Source of the DNA: an uncultured Lutibacter sp.
GTDB lineage: Bacteria > Bacteroidota > Bacteroidia > Flavobacteriales > Flavobacteriaceae
Assembly: GCF_947495725.1 (NCBI RefSeq)
Contig: NZ_CANLZZ010000003.1
Location: forward strand, 1-64,000
Direction: 5' to 3'
Length of the DNA stretch: 64,000 nt
Numbering within the stretch: the stretch's first letter is position 1; every line of letters starts with the position of its first letter. Under the pieces are notes generated by a model. That model worked only from the letters and a program-made list of their open reading frames with translations. It searched no databases and was not told where the DNA came from. A program made the translations under genes and the position numbers. This document shows positions 16,459 through 25,147 of the stretch, piece after piece.

Positions 16459-19400
16459 ATGAACACCAACACCCTAAAAAAATTCGCTCAAGAAGCTCGA
16501 CTAAAATTAATATCACAAATTGGAGCTAAATTAGAACTGGTTTTAACAACCGATTCTGCTGAGTTACGTGAAAAAGCATCGCAAGTTAAAAAGCTACAAG
16601 AAGCTATCAATACTTCTAGTAAAGAACACGTAATTGACACAGTTGCCTATACGTGGTTCAATCGTTTTATGGCATTGCGTTTTATGGATGCCAATGAGTA
16701 CCAACCTATTGGCATACGAGTAGTAACTCCAAAAGCTGGATATACCTTACCAGAAATTTTAGATGAAGCCAAACAAGGAAATATTTCTGATGAGTTACAC
16801 GTAAATATACAACATATTTATGATGTCTTGGATGGAAAAACACCAAGTAACAACGCACAAAACGAAGCCTATAAGGAATTGTTAATTGGAGCTTGCAATC
16901 ATTTAAATCACGTTTTCCCGTTCTTATTTGAAAAGTTAAGTGATTATACAGAGTTGTTATTACCAGACGATTTAATATCTGAATTCTCAATTATACAAGA
17001 TGTAAGAGAAGGGATGACCACTGAAGATTGCCAAGATGTAGAAATTATTGGTTGGCTATATCAGTTTTATATTTCTGAAAGAAAAGATGAATTAATCAAT
17101 GCCAAAAAGCGATACAGGGCTGATGAGATTGCACCTGTAACCCAATTATTTACACCCAAGTGGATTGTACAATACATGGTTGATAATACCTTGGGGCAAT
17201 TATGGAAAGAAGCCAGACCAAATACAAGGATTACCAGCGCATTAGAATTTTATATCAAACCAAATAATTCAGAACTCATTCCTTCACGAGATTTAAAATC
17301 TATGGAGGATATTACGTTTTTTGACCCCTGTGTAGGTTCTGCTCACGTATTGTGTTATGCTTATGATATTTTCTATAAGATGTATGAGGAAGAAGGCTAT
17401 AATCCTTCCGATATTCCAGAACTGATTATCACTAAAAACTTATTCGGAATAGACATTGATGATAGAGCTGCTCAATTGGCAAGCTTCGCTTTGATGATGA
17501 AAGGCAGAAAGAACCAAAGACGTTTTTTTAGAAAGAATATTGTACCAAATATAACAGCTTTTCAAAATATTGAATCACACCCGAAATTTGAAAATGCTAA
17601 AGTGTTAGGGTCTCTAATTAAAATTACAAAAGAAGAAGTTGATGAAATAGAAGTTGATGAAACAACATTGTTTGTTGATAGAGATTTGCAATTAAAAAAA
17701 CAGGCTTCTTTACTCGCTGATAAATATGACATTGTTGTCACCAACCCACCATACTTAAATTCTTCCTACATGGAAGGTTCTTTAAAGCAATTTGTAGAAA
17801 AAGAATATAAAGAAACAAAGTCTGATTTGTTTGCTTGCTTTTTGGTTCAAGTTTCAAATTTCACAAATGAAGATGGTCTCATTGGGTTTATATGTCCATA
17901 TGTATGGATGTTTATAAAATCTTACGAATGGCTACGAGAAAATACAATAGATAAAACAACAATAGCTTCTTTAATTCAATTGGAATATAATGCCTTTGGA
18001 CCAGCAGTAGTTCCTATTGGAACTTTTGTTTTAAGAAACAAATTCATACCTGATTATGAAGGGTTATATATCAAATTGTCTGATTTTAAAGGTGTAGAAA
18101 ATCAAAAGCCAAGAACACTGGAAGCTATTCAAAATGCAGATTGTGGATGGTTATTCAAAGCAAACCAAAATGACTTTTTGAAATTACCTAATTCAGTTAT
18201 TGGTTATTGGGCTAATGAATCCATGATTGAAATTATGGACAACGTTAGTCTTGAGAAAACGACTTCCTTCAAAGAAGGTTTAACGACAGCTAACAATGAC
18301 TATTTTCTTCGCCTGTGGTATGAGGTACCACTTTTTAAATTAGATTTTGCTCTTAACCCTAATAAAACAGGAGATGATAAAAAGTGGATTCCTTATAATA
18401 AGGGTGGAGCTTTTCGAAAGTGGTATGGCAATAGATTTTTTGTTGTGAATTGGTCTCAATCTGGAATGGAAATAAAAAATTATAAAGGTTCCTCTTTTAG
18501 AAATGCTAGTTTCCAGCTTAAGGAAGGCGGAACCTTTTCAGCATTAAGTAGTGCGTCTCTTTCTGCAAGATATAGTGAGCCTGGATTCGCTTTTGATAGT
18601 AAAGGAACAATGTTCTTTTCAGACAAAAACCTAGAAAATGTAATTGCGTTTTTAAATTCAAATGTTTGTTCGAAAATGCTCAAAGTTGTTTGCCCGACTT
18701 TAGATTTTAGATTTGGTACTATTCAACAGTTACCATTTTTGGTTAACGAAAAAATTGACATTGGAAATGTAGTTAATATAGCAAAAGAAGATTGGAATCA
18801 AATTGAAACATCCTGGGATTTTAATCAAAACGAACTAATCCGCATCAAAGGGCAAGACCTTGAAGAATCCTACGATTTATATCAGCAATACTGGGAAAAA
18901 AAATTCTTCCAACTGCACCAAAATGAAGAAGAACTCAATAAGCAGTTTATAGATATTTATGGGTTACAAGCCGAATTAACACCAGATGTAGCTTTAAAAG
19001 ATATTACCATTTTAAAAGAAGAAACCAAGATTGTAAATAACCAATTGGTATTTCAAGCAGATGAGGTGTTCCAGCAATTTATGAGCTATGCAGTGGGTTG
19101 TATGTTTGGCCGTTATAGTTTAAATAAAGAAGGTTTAATACTAGCCAACCAAGGTGATACCTTAGAAGATTATTTAACCAATGTTGGAAAGTTAAAAGAA
19201 GAGGTTACTTTCCTTCCAGATGATGATAACATTATTCCAATATTAGATGATGAATGGTTTGAAGATGATATTGTAAACAGATTCAATGAGTTTTTAAAAG
19301 TAACATTTGGTAAAGCTAACTTTGAGAAAAACTTGGCATTTGTAGAAGAATGCTTAGGTAAAGATGTCCGTAAATATTTTGTAAAAGACTTTTATGCAGA

Positions 19401-19848
19401 CCACATTAAGCGTTACAAGAAAAGACCAATTTATTGGATGTTTTCTTCACCAAAAGGAGCTTTTAATGTGTTAATTTATATGCACCGTTACACACCAGAC
19501 ACGTTGAACCAAATATTAAATGGCTATCTAAAAGAATACCGAGAAAAACTAAATACACACATTGAGTCTTTAGACCATTTAATTGAAACTGGTTCCTCTT
19601 CAGAGCAAACCAAAGCATCCAAAGAAAAAGACAAGCTTAAATTAGTGATTAATGAGCTCCTAGAATATGAAAGAGATGTATTGTATCCACTAGCTACAGA
19701 ACGTATTGCTATAGACCTAGATGATGGTGTATTGGTAAACTATAATAAGTTTGGGGAAGCCATTAAAAAAGTAGCTGGTTTAAATGATGCTAAAGCTAAA
19801 GCCAAGGTGAAAAAGTTTGATTGGATAGATGTAAAAGAGATAAGATAA
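16459..19848 (+). CDS. pglX: BREX adenine-specific DNA methyltransferase PglX
   Basis: The 1129-residue protein is of the size typical for PglX. It has a class I SAM-dependent N6-adenine methyltransferase core: the SAM-binding motif FFDPCVGSAHVL (Asp289 at its centre), FGIDIDDRAAQLA, and the catalytic NPPY (429-432). A helical N-terminal region precedes the core, and a target-recognition region of several hundred residues follows. PglX marks host DNA at one specific asymmetric sequence and thereby separates self from phage. It is transcribed with brxA-brxB-brxC and is followed 33 bases later by a small gene. It has no internal stop or frameshift, so it is predicted active. Confidence 0.95.
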   Translation: MNTNTLKKFAQEARLKLISQIGAKLELVLTTDSAELREKASQVKKLQEAINTSSKEHVIDTVAYTWFNRFMALRFMDANEYQPIGIRVVTPKAGYTLPEILDEAKQGNISDELHVNIQHIYDVLDGKTPSNNAQNEAYKELLIGACNHLNHVFPFLFEKLSDYTELLLPDDLISEFSIIQDVREGMTTEDCQDVEIIGWLYQFYISERKDELINAKKRYRADEIAPVTQLFTPKWIVQYMVDNTLGQLWKEARPNTRITSALEFYIKPNNSELIPSRDLKSMEDITFFDPCVGSAHVLCYAYDIFYKMYEEEGYNPSDIPELIITKNLFGIDIDDRAAQLASFALMMKGRKNQRRFFRKNIVPNITAFQNIESHPKFENAKVLGSLIKITKEEVDEIEVDETTLFVDRDLQLKKQASLLADKYDIVVTNPPYLNSSYMEGSLKQFVEKEYKETKSDLFACFLVQVSNFTNEDGLIGFICPYVWMFIKSYEWLRENTIDKTTIASLIQLEYNAFGPAVVPIGTFVLRNKFIPDYEGLYIKLSDFKGVENQKPRTLEAIQNADCGWLFKANQNDFLKLPNSVIGYWANESMIEIMDNVSLEKTTSFKEGLTTANNDYFLRLWYEVPLFKLDFALNPNKTGDDKKWIPYNKGGAFRKWYGNRFFVVNWSQSGMEIKNYKGSSFRNASFQLKEGGTFSALSSASLSARYSEPGFAFDSKGTMFFSDKNLENVIAFLNSNVCSKMLKVVCPTLDFRFGTIQQLPFLVNEKIDIGNVVNIAKEDWNQIETSWDFNQNELIRIKGQDLEESYDLYQQYWEKKFFQLHQNEEELNKQFIDIYGLQAELTPDVALKDITILKEETKIVNNQLVFQADEVFQQFMSYAVGCMFGRYSLNKEGLILANQGDTLEDYLTNVGKLKEEVTFLPDDDNIIPILDDEWFEDDIVNRFNEFLKVTFGKANFEKNLAFVEECLGKDVRKYFVKDFYADHIKRYKKRPIYWMFSSPKGAFNVLIYMHRYTPDTLNQILNGYLKEYREKLNTHIESLDHLIETGSSSEQTKASKEKDKLKLVINELLEYERDVLYPLATERIAIDLDDGVLVNYNKFGEAIKKVAGLNDAKAKAKVKKFDWIDVKEIR

Positions 19849-19881
19849 AGTAAACATAAATAATAATTTAAAAGAATAAAA

Positions 19882-20196
19882 ATGAGCGATGTAATAAAAA
19901 TAAGTAAAGATGTTATGTCAGCATTCTTTCCAAATAGTGATGAGCATAAACAATGTTATGATAGACTTTTAAAAAGAACACAAGAAGCAGGATTTAGTTC
20001 ACTTCAAGTTCATCCTAGTTTTCAAAAAGAACACAATAAAAATGGTAAGCACCTTGTTTATATGGAGACTAAAAACTTATTTTATGCTACTGATAATCCA
20101 AGTGCATATGTTCTTAAATGTGTTAGAGAAGGTGTAAAACCTGAAAGCATTTGTGCCATTAATAAAAAAGGAGAGTATATGAATATTCATATTTAA
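19882..20196 (+). CDS. Small unknown protein downstream of pglX
   Basis: I do not recognise this 104-residue protein. It is soluble, with mixed helix and strand (HKQCYDRLLKRTQEAGFSSLQVHP, then KHLVYMETKNLFYATDNPSAYVLKCVREG), and four cysteines and several His without a clear metal motif. It lies 33 bases after pglX and 88 bases before the HIRAN gene, in the same direction, so it is most likely part of the BREX transcript. It could be a specificity or regulatory add-on, or a small anti-nuclease; nothing in the sequence decides. Confidence 0.55.
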   Translation: MSDVIKISKDVMSAFFPNSDEHKQCYDRLLKRTQEAGFSSLQVHPSFQKEHNKNGKHLVYMETKNLFYATDNPSAYVLKCVREGVKPESICAINKKGEYMNIHI

Positions 20197-20284
20197 AAAT
20201 AGTTGGCTTAGTTAATAAAAAAGTCAAAGACAAGGTTAGAAAATTGATTGATATAAGTTTAATATGACAATATAAAACTTTGAA

Positions 20285-20620
20285 ATGGAAAATGAAAGAA
20301 AAGTTTTCTTGATTTATGTGGCTGGGTCTCGTTATGAAAATAGTGATGGGTCATCAAGAATTAAATATTTGTTAGGGTTGACAAATAGCGATAAGCTGAA
20401 ATTAATACGAGAACCAGACAATCCTTTTGACCAATATGCCATTAAAGTAGTCTATGGAAACAACTTTCAAATTGGATATATTCCAATGGAAAAATCAAAA
20501 ATCATTACCGAATATTTGACTCAAGGTTATAAATATGAAATACCAAAATTTTCGATAATTAGAGCTGATATTGGATATAGATTGAGTTGTGAGTTTAAAT
20601 TAATAATGATAAAAGAATAA
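20285..20620 (+). CDS. Stand-alone HIRAN-domain protein
   Basis: The 111-residue protein is a single HIRAN domain: it opens VAGSRYEN, then LKLIREPDNPFDQYAIKVVYGNN (around residues 39-61) and QIGYIPMEKS, the two most conserved stretches of the family. In HLTF and related helicases the HIRAN domain binds free 3' DNA ends. Here the domain is free, but the next gene, 8 bases after its stop, encodes a NERD/helicase-like protein, so the two could form the split equivalent of a HIRAN-helicase. No membrane segments are seen. Confidence 0.82.
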   Translation: MENERKVFLIYVAGSRYENSDGSSRIKYLLGLTNSDKLKLIREPDNPFDQYAIKVVYGNNFQIGYIPMEKSKIITEYLTQGYKYEIPKFSIIRADIGYRLSCEFKLIMIKE

Positions 20621-20628
20621 AAATTGCT

Positions 20629-23586
20629 ATGCCACTTGAAATTAGACACAATAGAGCTGAACACGCTCACGAAAACTTTCAATTTAGACGAATTGTCAAA
20701 ACATTAAAATTGGTGTTTGAGGAAAAAGGATGGGATGGCTTATTAATAGGCAACCCCGAATCTGAAGTCTTTCCAAGATTTAGAGCCGATGCTATATTGT
20801 TATATAATTATGGGTTATTGGTAATAGATTTAAAAAATTATGAAGGTGAAATAGTATTACCTATTGATGATACAGATTTTAAAAGGAATACTTGGTATAT
20901 TGATACGAAATCTGATAAAGCAAGAATAGAAATTAAAGGGGGAGCTAGATTCGCCAATCCTTTTAAGCAACTGGTCTCTTATAGAGATGTAATGTACGAA
21001 GTAATTAGAGCGAATCCAATATTAAAAGCTAACCTCAACCCTAGCAGAACGTGTGCAATAAATCTATTTTCAGGTCCAATTAAATTGAACAGAAAAGTAC
21101 CTGGAGCACTACCTTACTATAAAATAGTTCAGGAGAGTGACCTTTTCAAATTTTTATATGATTTTAATAGTAAAAATGAATATTCAGAAGAAACCGCTAA
21201 TAGTTTAAAAACAATTTTTCCAACTGAAGAATGGGACGAATGTTTACCTTTTGAATTTAAAGATGAGGTTTATAAAGGACGAATTATTGAAATTGATAAT
21301 AATGTAAAAGGTGAAATTACTTCATTTCTAAAGAGTGAAGAATCTGGAATTTTAGTATTAGAATCTATGGAATCTTTAAAAAGAGATGAATGGGCGCATT
21401 ACATTCTGTCAGAAGGAATAAGTTATAATATCCCTCAAATTGAACCTTGGACTCATTCTACTAGAATTCAAAGAAAAATTAAAGTTCGTAGCGGGATTAA
21501 TCCAGCTAGTTTATTTAATACAATATATGGGGGGAAATCTAGATTAGAAGATGGGAAAATTGTTGATGCTTTAATTGAGCCAGAAGATGAAAATGAGGAT
21601 TTAAAAGATATCATACCATTGAGGTCTGATGAAATATTGGATGAAAGAGCTGTAGTAATTCTACAAGATGCCCACTTAATTTCAAGAAGTTTACATCAAT
21701 CTGAATTATTAAGATTTGGTACTGGGAGATTGCTTGAAGATTTAATGACATTTCTTTCATTAGAAAATACAAATAGGAAATTAATATGCATTGGAGATCC
21801 GTATTCATTGTCTTATGGAAAAGAATCGGAGTCAGCAATTTCAATTGAAACTTTAAAGGAACTTTTTAATGGTAAAATTCAACATTATAGAGATGAACCA
21901 GCTTTTAAAGATGGAAATGAAATAAATAAACTAAGGTCAAATTTAGCATCTTCCATTAATTCAGAATTATTTAATAGTCTCAAATATAATTGGAATGAGA
22001 ATGATTTATTTAAACCTGAACATACAGAAGTATTAGCATTATTAAAAACATGGTTTTCAGAACCTTTAGGTTCTCAACCTACTAATGCTGTTTTATTATT
22101 TTCTAATGAACTCGCTAAGAAATCCAACCTTTGGATAAAAAATAATTGCCTTAAAAACTCTTCGAATTTGGCGAAAGATGATTTATTATTATTAAATAAT
22201 AATGTAAGCATCCCTGATGAAACTGGGTTTGGAAATCCATCAAGACTTTATAATGGCATGTATTTAAGGGTTCTTTCTCTTCTTGATGAAAAAACAGAAT
22301 CAGTTATCATAAAAAAATCTAAGCCACCTATTAATTTACGCTATGTAAAGTTAAAAGTACTTTGTTTAAGCTTAGAAAATAAACAAGAAGCCGAAATTTG
22401 GTTAAATAAAACTTATTTTGAAGGGAATGGAAGTTTTACAAAAGAAGAGCAAATAGCATCTAAGATTTTAATTTCCTTGAAGTTAAAGAATCATAAAGAA
22501 AAATTTCCTTTTAGTGAGTCTTTCGAATATCGAGAATTCAAACAAGATAATTTTCATGTCAGCCTGAATAAAAAAATTAAAGAGCTTGAACTTGAGTTGA
22601 AATCTGGTGGTAGAGTGAAAACTTTGTTAACTGAAGCTAAGTCTAATTTGAAAAGATTGGAAAGGAAGTATCAGAAAAGATATAACCATATGATGCTAAT
22701 TCAAGTATCATCAAATGACCCAATTTTAAATGCTGTAAATGCTAGTTATGGTTGGTGTATAACGGTGCATAAATCTATAGGAACACAATTCAACAATATA
22801 ATTATTAATGCTACTCAAAGTGAAAATGGAGGGGTTAATAATGCAAATTATTTTCGTTGGTTGTATTCTGGAATAACTACCTCAAAATCTAAGGTTTATT
22901 TGGCAAACCCAATAGAATTTAATCCATTTATGAATTGCCAATTTGAAGATTCAGTAGATGATGGTTGGGAAGAAAAAAGCAAGAAGAAAAAAGGATATGA
23001 TTTTCCTAACTTTTCTATTCCTAAAAAATATGATATCAAACTGAATAGTGATTTAAATGGAAATTCTAAAGTAGCAATTTATTTGTTTTCAAAATCCATT
23101 GATAAGGATGGTATTTTGTTTAAGAGAACTAGAAAGCAAGGAGATTATTTGTGCAAAGCTTTTTTTTCAACACCGAATAATTTAGGTGAAATCACGATGG
23201 CCTTTAATAACAATAAGGAAGGCCTCGTAACTTCTATAAGAGCTGAGATGAATGGAGGCCCTTATGAGAGGTTCATTTCAAAAGCAATTGAATTTATTGA
23301 AGAACATATACCTAAAGAAGAAATTGAATCAGAAGCAATACCTACTGATTTCAGAAAGCCAGTATATGCTGAATTAATGGACGTTTGCTCAAAGAAAGGA
23401 TGTGAATTCAAATTATTAGAAAGCAAACCTTATCAAGATATTTTACAATTTGAAAAAGGAAAAGAAAAAATTCGTTTTAGAATGTATTATAATGGAAAAG
23501 GAATGTTTTCTTCAATAACTGTTTTAGAGAAAACTAATTCAAATATTAGTATTGAACTTCATGAATTGCTATTAAATGATGAGTAA
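20629..23586 (+). CDS. NERD-nuclease/UvrD-like helicase-related protein with degenerate motifs
   Basis: This 985-residue protein begins with a NERD-type nuclease domain (FRADAILLYNYGLLVIDLKN, Asp54, Asp67, Lys69). A superfamily 1 helicase-like region follows: a DEAD/Walker B equivalent VVILQDAHL near residue 342, motif III-like ICIGDPYS, motif V-like TVHKSIGTQFN near 713, and motif VI-like WLYSGITTSKSKVYL near 745. The expected Walker A loop is not recognisable (the strand runs GILVLESMESLKRD), and motif VI has TT where RecD/UvrD helicases have TR. It may be an inactive helicase that still binds DNA. A further 200-residue C-terminal domain (from about 785) is unknown. It is the largest BREX accessory protein here and overlaps the next gene by 11 bases. 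Confidence 0.7.
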   Translation: MPLEIRHNRAEHAHENFQFRRIVKTLKLVFEEKGWDGLLIGNPESEVFPRFRADAILLYNYGLLVIDLKNYEGEIVLPIDDTDFKRNTWYIDTKSDKARIEIKGGARFANPFKQLVSYRDVMYEVIRANPILKANLNPSRTCAINLFSGPIKLNRKVPGALPYYKIVQESDLFKFLYDFNSKNEYSEETANSLKTIFPTEEWDECLPFEFKDEVYKGRIIEIDNNVKGEITSFLKSEESGILVLESMESLKRDEWAHYILSEGISYNIPQIEPWTHSTRIQRKIKVRSGINPASLFNTIYGGKSRLEDGKIVDALIEPEDENEDLKDIIPLRSDEILDERAVVILQDAHLISRSLHQSELLRFGTGRLLEDLMTFLSLENTNRKLICIGDPYSLSYGKESESAISIETLKELFNGKIQHYRDEPAFKDGNEINKLRSNLASSINSELFNSLKYNWNENDLFKPEHTEVLALLKTWFSEPLGSQPTNAVLLFSNELAKKSNLWIKNNCLKNSSNLAKDDLLLLNNNVSIPDETGFGNPSRLYNGMYLRVLSLLDEKTESVIIKKSKPPINLRYVKLKVLCLSLENKQEAEIWLNKTYFEGNGSFTKEEQIASKILISLKLKNHKEKFPFSESFEYREFKQDNFHVSLNKKIKELELELKSGGRVKTLLTEAKSNLKRLERKYQKRYNHMMLIQVSSNDPILNAVNASYGWCITVHKSIGTQFNNIIINATQSENGGVNNANYFRWLYSGITTSKSKVYLANPIEFNPFMNCQFEDSVDDGWEEKSKKKKGYDFPNFSIPKKYDIKLNSDLNGNSKVAIYLFSKSIDKDGILFKRTRKQGDYLCKAFFSTPNNLGEITMAFNNNKEGLVTSIRAEMNGGPYERFISKAIEFIEEHIPKEEIESEAIPTDFRKPVYAELMDVCSKKGCEFKLLESKPYQDILQFEKGKEKIRFRMYYNGKGMFSSITVLEKTNSNISIELHELLLNDE

Positions 23587-25147
23587 GAGAGAATTACAAA
23601 TACAAGCCGAAAATTTACTGAACAACAATTCCCAAGAGGAAGCTTTAGTAATATGCAGAAAACTATGGGATGACTTTCCTCAAAACGAAACTGACTCTTT
23701 TAATTTGTACGATGCTCGTCTTACCTTAAAAGCAGTTAAAAACAATTATAAAGCAGATTTTAATTTTGTGTATGAGGTTTCAAAAATGTTTTCAAGCGAC
23801 TTCCAAATCAAAAACTCCTTTAGTTGGTTCGTTTTTCATAAATACATCAAAGGATGTTCTAATAATGACATAATTCAATATGAAAATGTAATTTTTAAAT
23901 TAATAGAAATAGCCTCTCAAAAAAATTTAAGAACTGATGACTCGTTTCCATGTCCAGTTACAATTGCTGTATTAAATTTAGTAAAAGCTTATTCAAAAGG
24001 TTTATTTAATGCCTCTAAAATATTAGAATGGTTGGGAAAATTGAATCCAGAATTTTTGTCTAAAAAAGAGAATATTATTCCAAATACAGAAAGAGGAGAT
24101 ATAAACGATGCCTCAGATTTAGAAAAATATTACTCTTGGATAACTAAGGCTTTAATAAAGCAAGAACGTTATATAGAATGCGAGGAGAAATGTAAAAAGG
24201 CGCTAGAAGAATTGAAAAATTTCCACTATGATAATTCTTTATGGTTGCATATGCGGATAGCAATTTGTGAAGAACACTTGGGAAATATTGATAAAAGTGA
24301 GCATATGTTTCAAGATATTCTTAACACCAAAGCTGGAAGCGACAAATGGTTCATATATAAAGAAATCGCACTTTTATATTTTGAAAAAGGAGATTATGAT
24401 AATGCTTGGTCCTATTCAGTAGATAGTGCTTTTTATGGGAATGAGCCAGAATATATGATTGGCTTATTTTTGTTACAAGCTAGAGTGTTAGTTAAATTAA
24501 ATAGAGTTAATGAAAGTAAAATTTTAGCGAAATTAATTGGAGCTATTATAAAAGAAAAAGGATGGAATAACAAGCAAGAATACAATAGACTATTAGAATA
24601 TCATAAAGTAGATATAGCCAATTTGGAAAGTGCAATATCATTATTTAGACAGGCCAGAGAGTTTTGGGTTTCTGAACGTTATAAAGGACTTATTGAGGAA
24701 AAAGGGAAAATTGTATTTATTCATCCGAGAGGGAAAATGGGTAAAATAAAAACAGAAAACAATAATACTTATAATTTTCACAAACGAGATTTTCAAAAAA
24801 GGCAACGAAATCTGGAAGAATTAAAAGAGGCTGAAGTTTCGTTTATAAAAATGAATTCTTTTGATGGGAAATTAATTGCAGAAAATATCAAAGTATTAAA
24901 AATGGTAAAAAGTTCTATTTCAGAAAAATTTAAAGTAGGAACGATTATTACTGGGACTGTTAAAAATATTGCTGATTTTGGAATCTTCGTGAGATTAACT
25001 GGACCAAAAACGGGGCTGCTACATAAAAATGGCTTACCTAATCATTTAAAAAGTTCATTTAATGAGGCATTTACATCTGGGCAAAAAATAAAAGTTAAAA
25101 TTATTAAGGTTACTGATAAAGGACCACAGCTAAAATTACAAGAATGA
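23576..25147 (+). CDS. TPR protein with cold-shock-like and S1 RNA-binding domains
   Basis: The 523-residue protein has three parts. The N-terminal and middle region to about residue 340 is helical with TPR-like repeats (for example LGNIDKSEHMFQDIL, YFEKGDYDNAWSYSVDSA). Residues about 375-435 resemble a cold-shock fold (GKIVFIHPRGKMGKI...). Residues 450-523 form a clear S1 domain (VGTIITGTVKNIADFGIFVRL, GLLHKNGL, KVKIIKV). S1 and cold-shock domains bind single-stranded nucleic acid. Its start overlaps the upstream gene by 11 bases (or 8 from the second ATG), and its stop overlaps pglZ by 4, so it is embedded in the BREX operon. It suggests nucleic-acid sensing linked to BREX. A start at the second ATG is equally likely. 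Confidence 0.72.
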   Translation: MMSKRELQIQAENLLNNNSQEEALVICRKLWDDFPQNETDSFNLYDARLTLKAVKNNYKADFNFVYEVSKMFSSDFQIKNSFSWFVFHKYIKGCSNNDIIQYENVIFKLIEIASQKNLRTDDSFPCPVTIAVLNLVKAYSKGLFNASKILEWLGKLNPEFLSKKENIIPNTERGDINDASDLEKYYSWITKALIKQERYIECEEKCKKALEELKNFHYDNSLWLHMRIAICEEHLGNIDKSEHMFQDILNTKAGSDKWFIYKEIALLYFEKGDYDNAWSYSVDSAFYGNEPEYMIGLFLLQARVLVKLNRVNESKILAKLIGAIIKEKGWNNKQEYNRLLEYHKVDIANLESAISLFRQAREFWVSERYKGLIEEKGKIVFIHPRGKMGKIKTENNNTYNFHKRDFQKRQRNLEELKEAEVSFIKMNSFDGKLIAENIKVLKMVKSSISEKFKVGTIITGTVKNIADFGIFVRLTGPKTGLLHKNGLPNHLKSSFNEAFTSGQKIKVKIIKVTDKGPQLKLQE

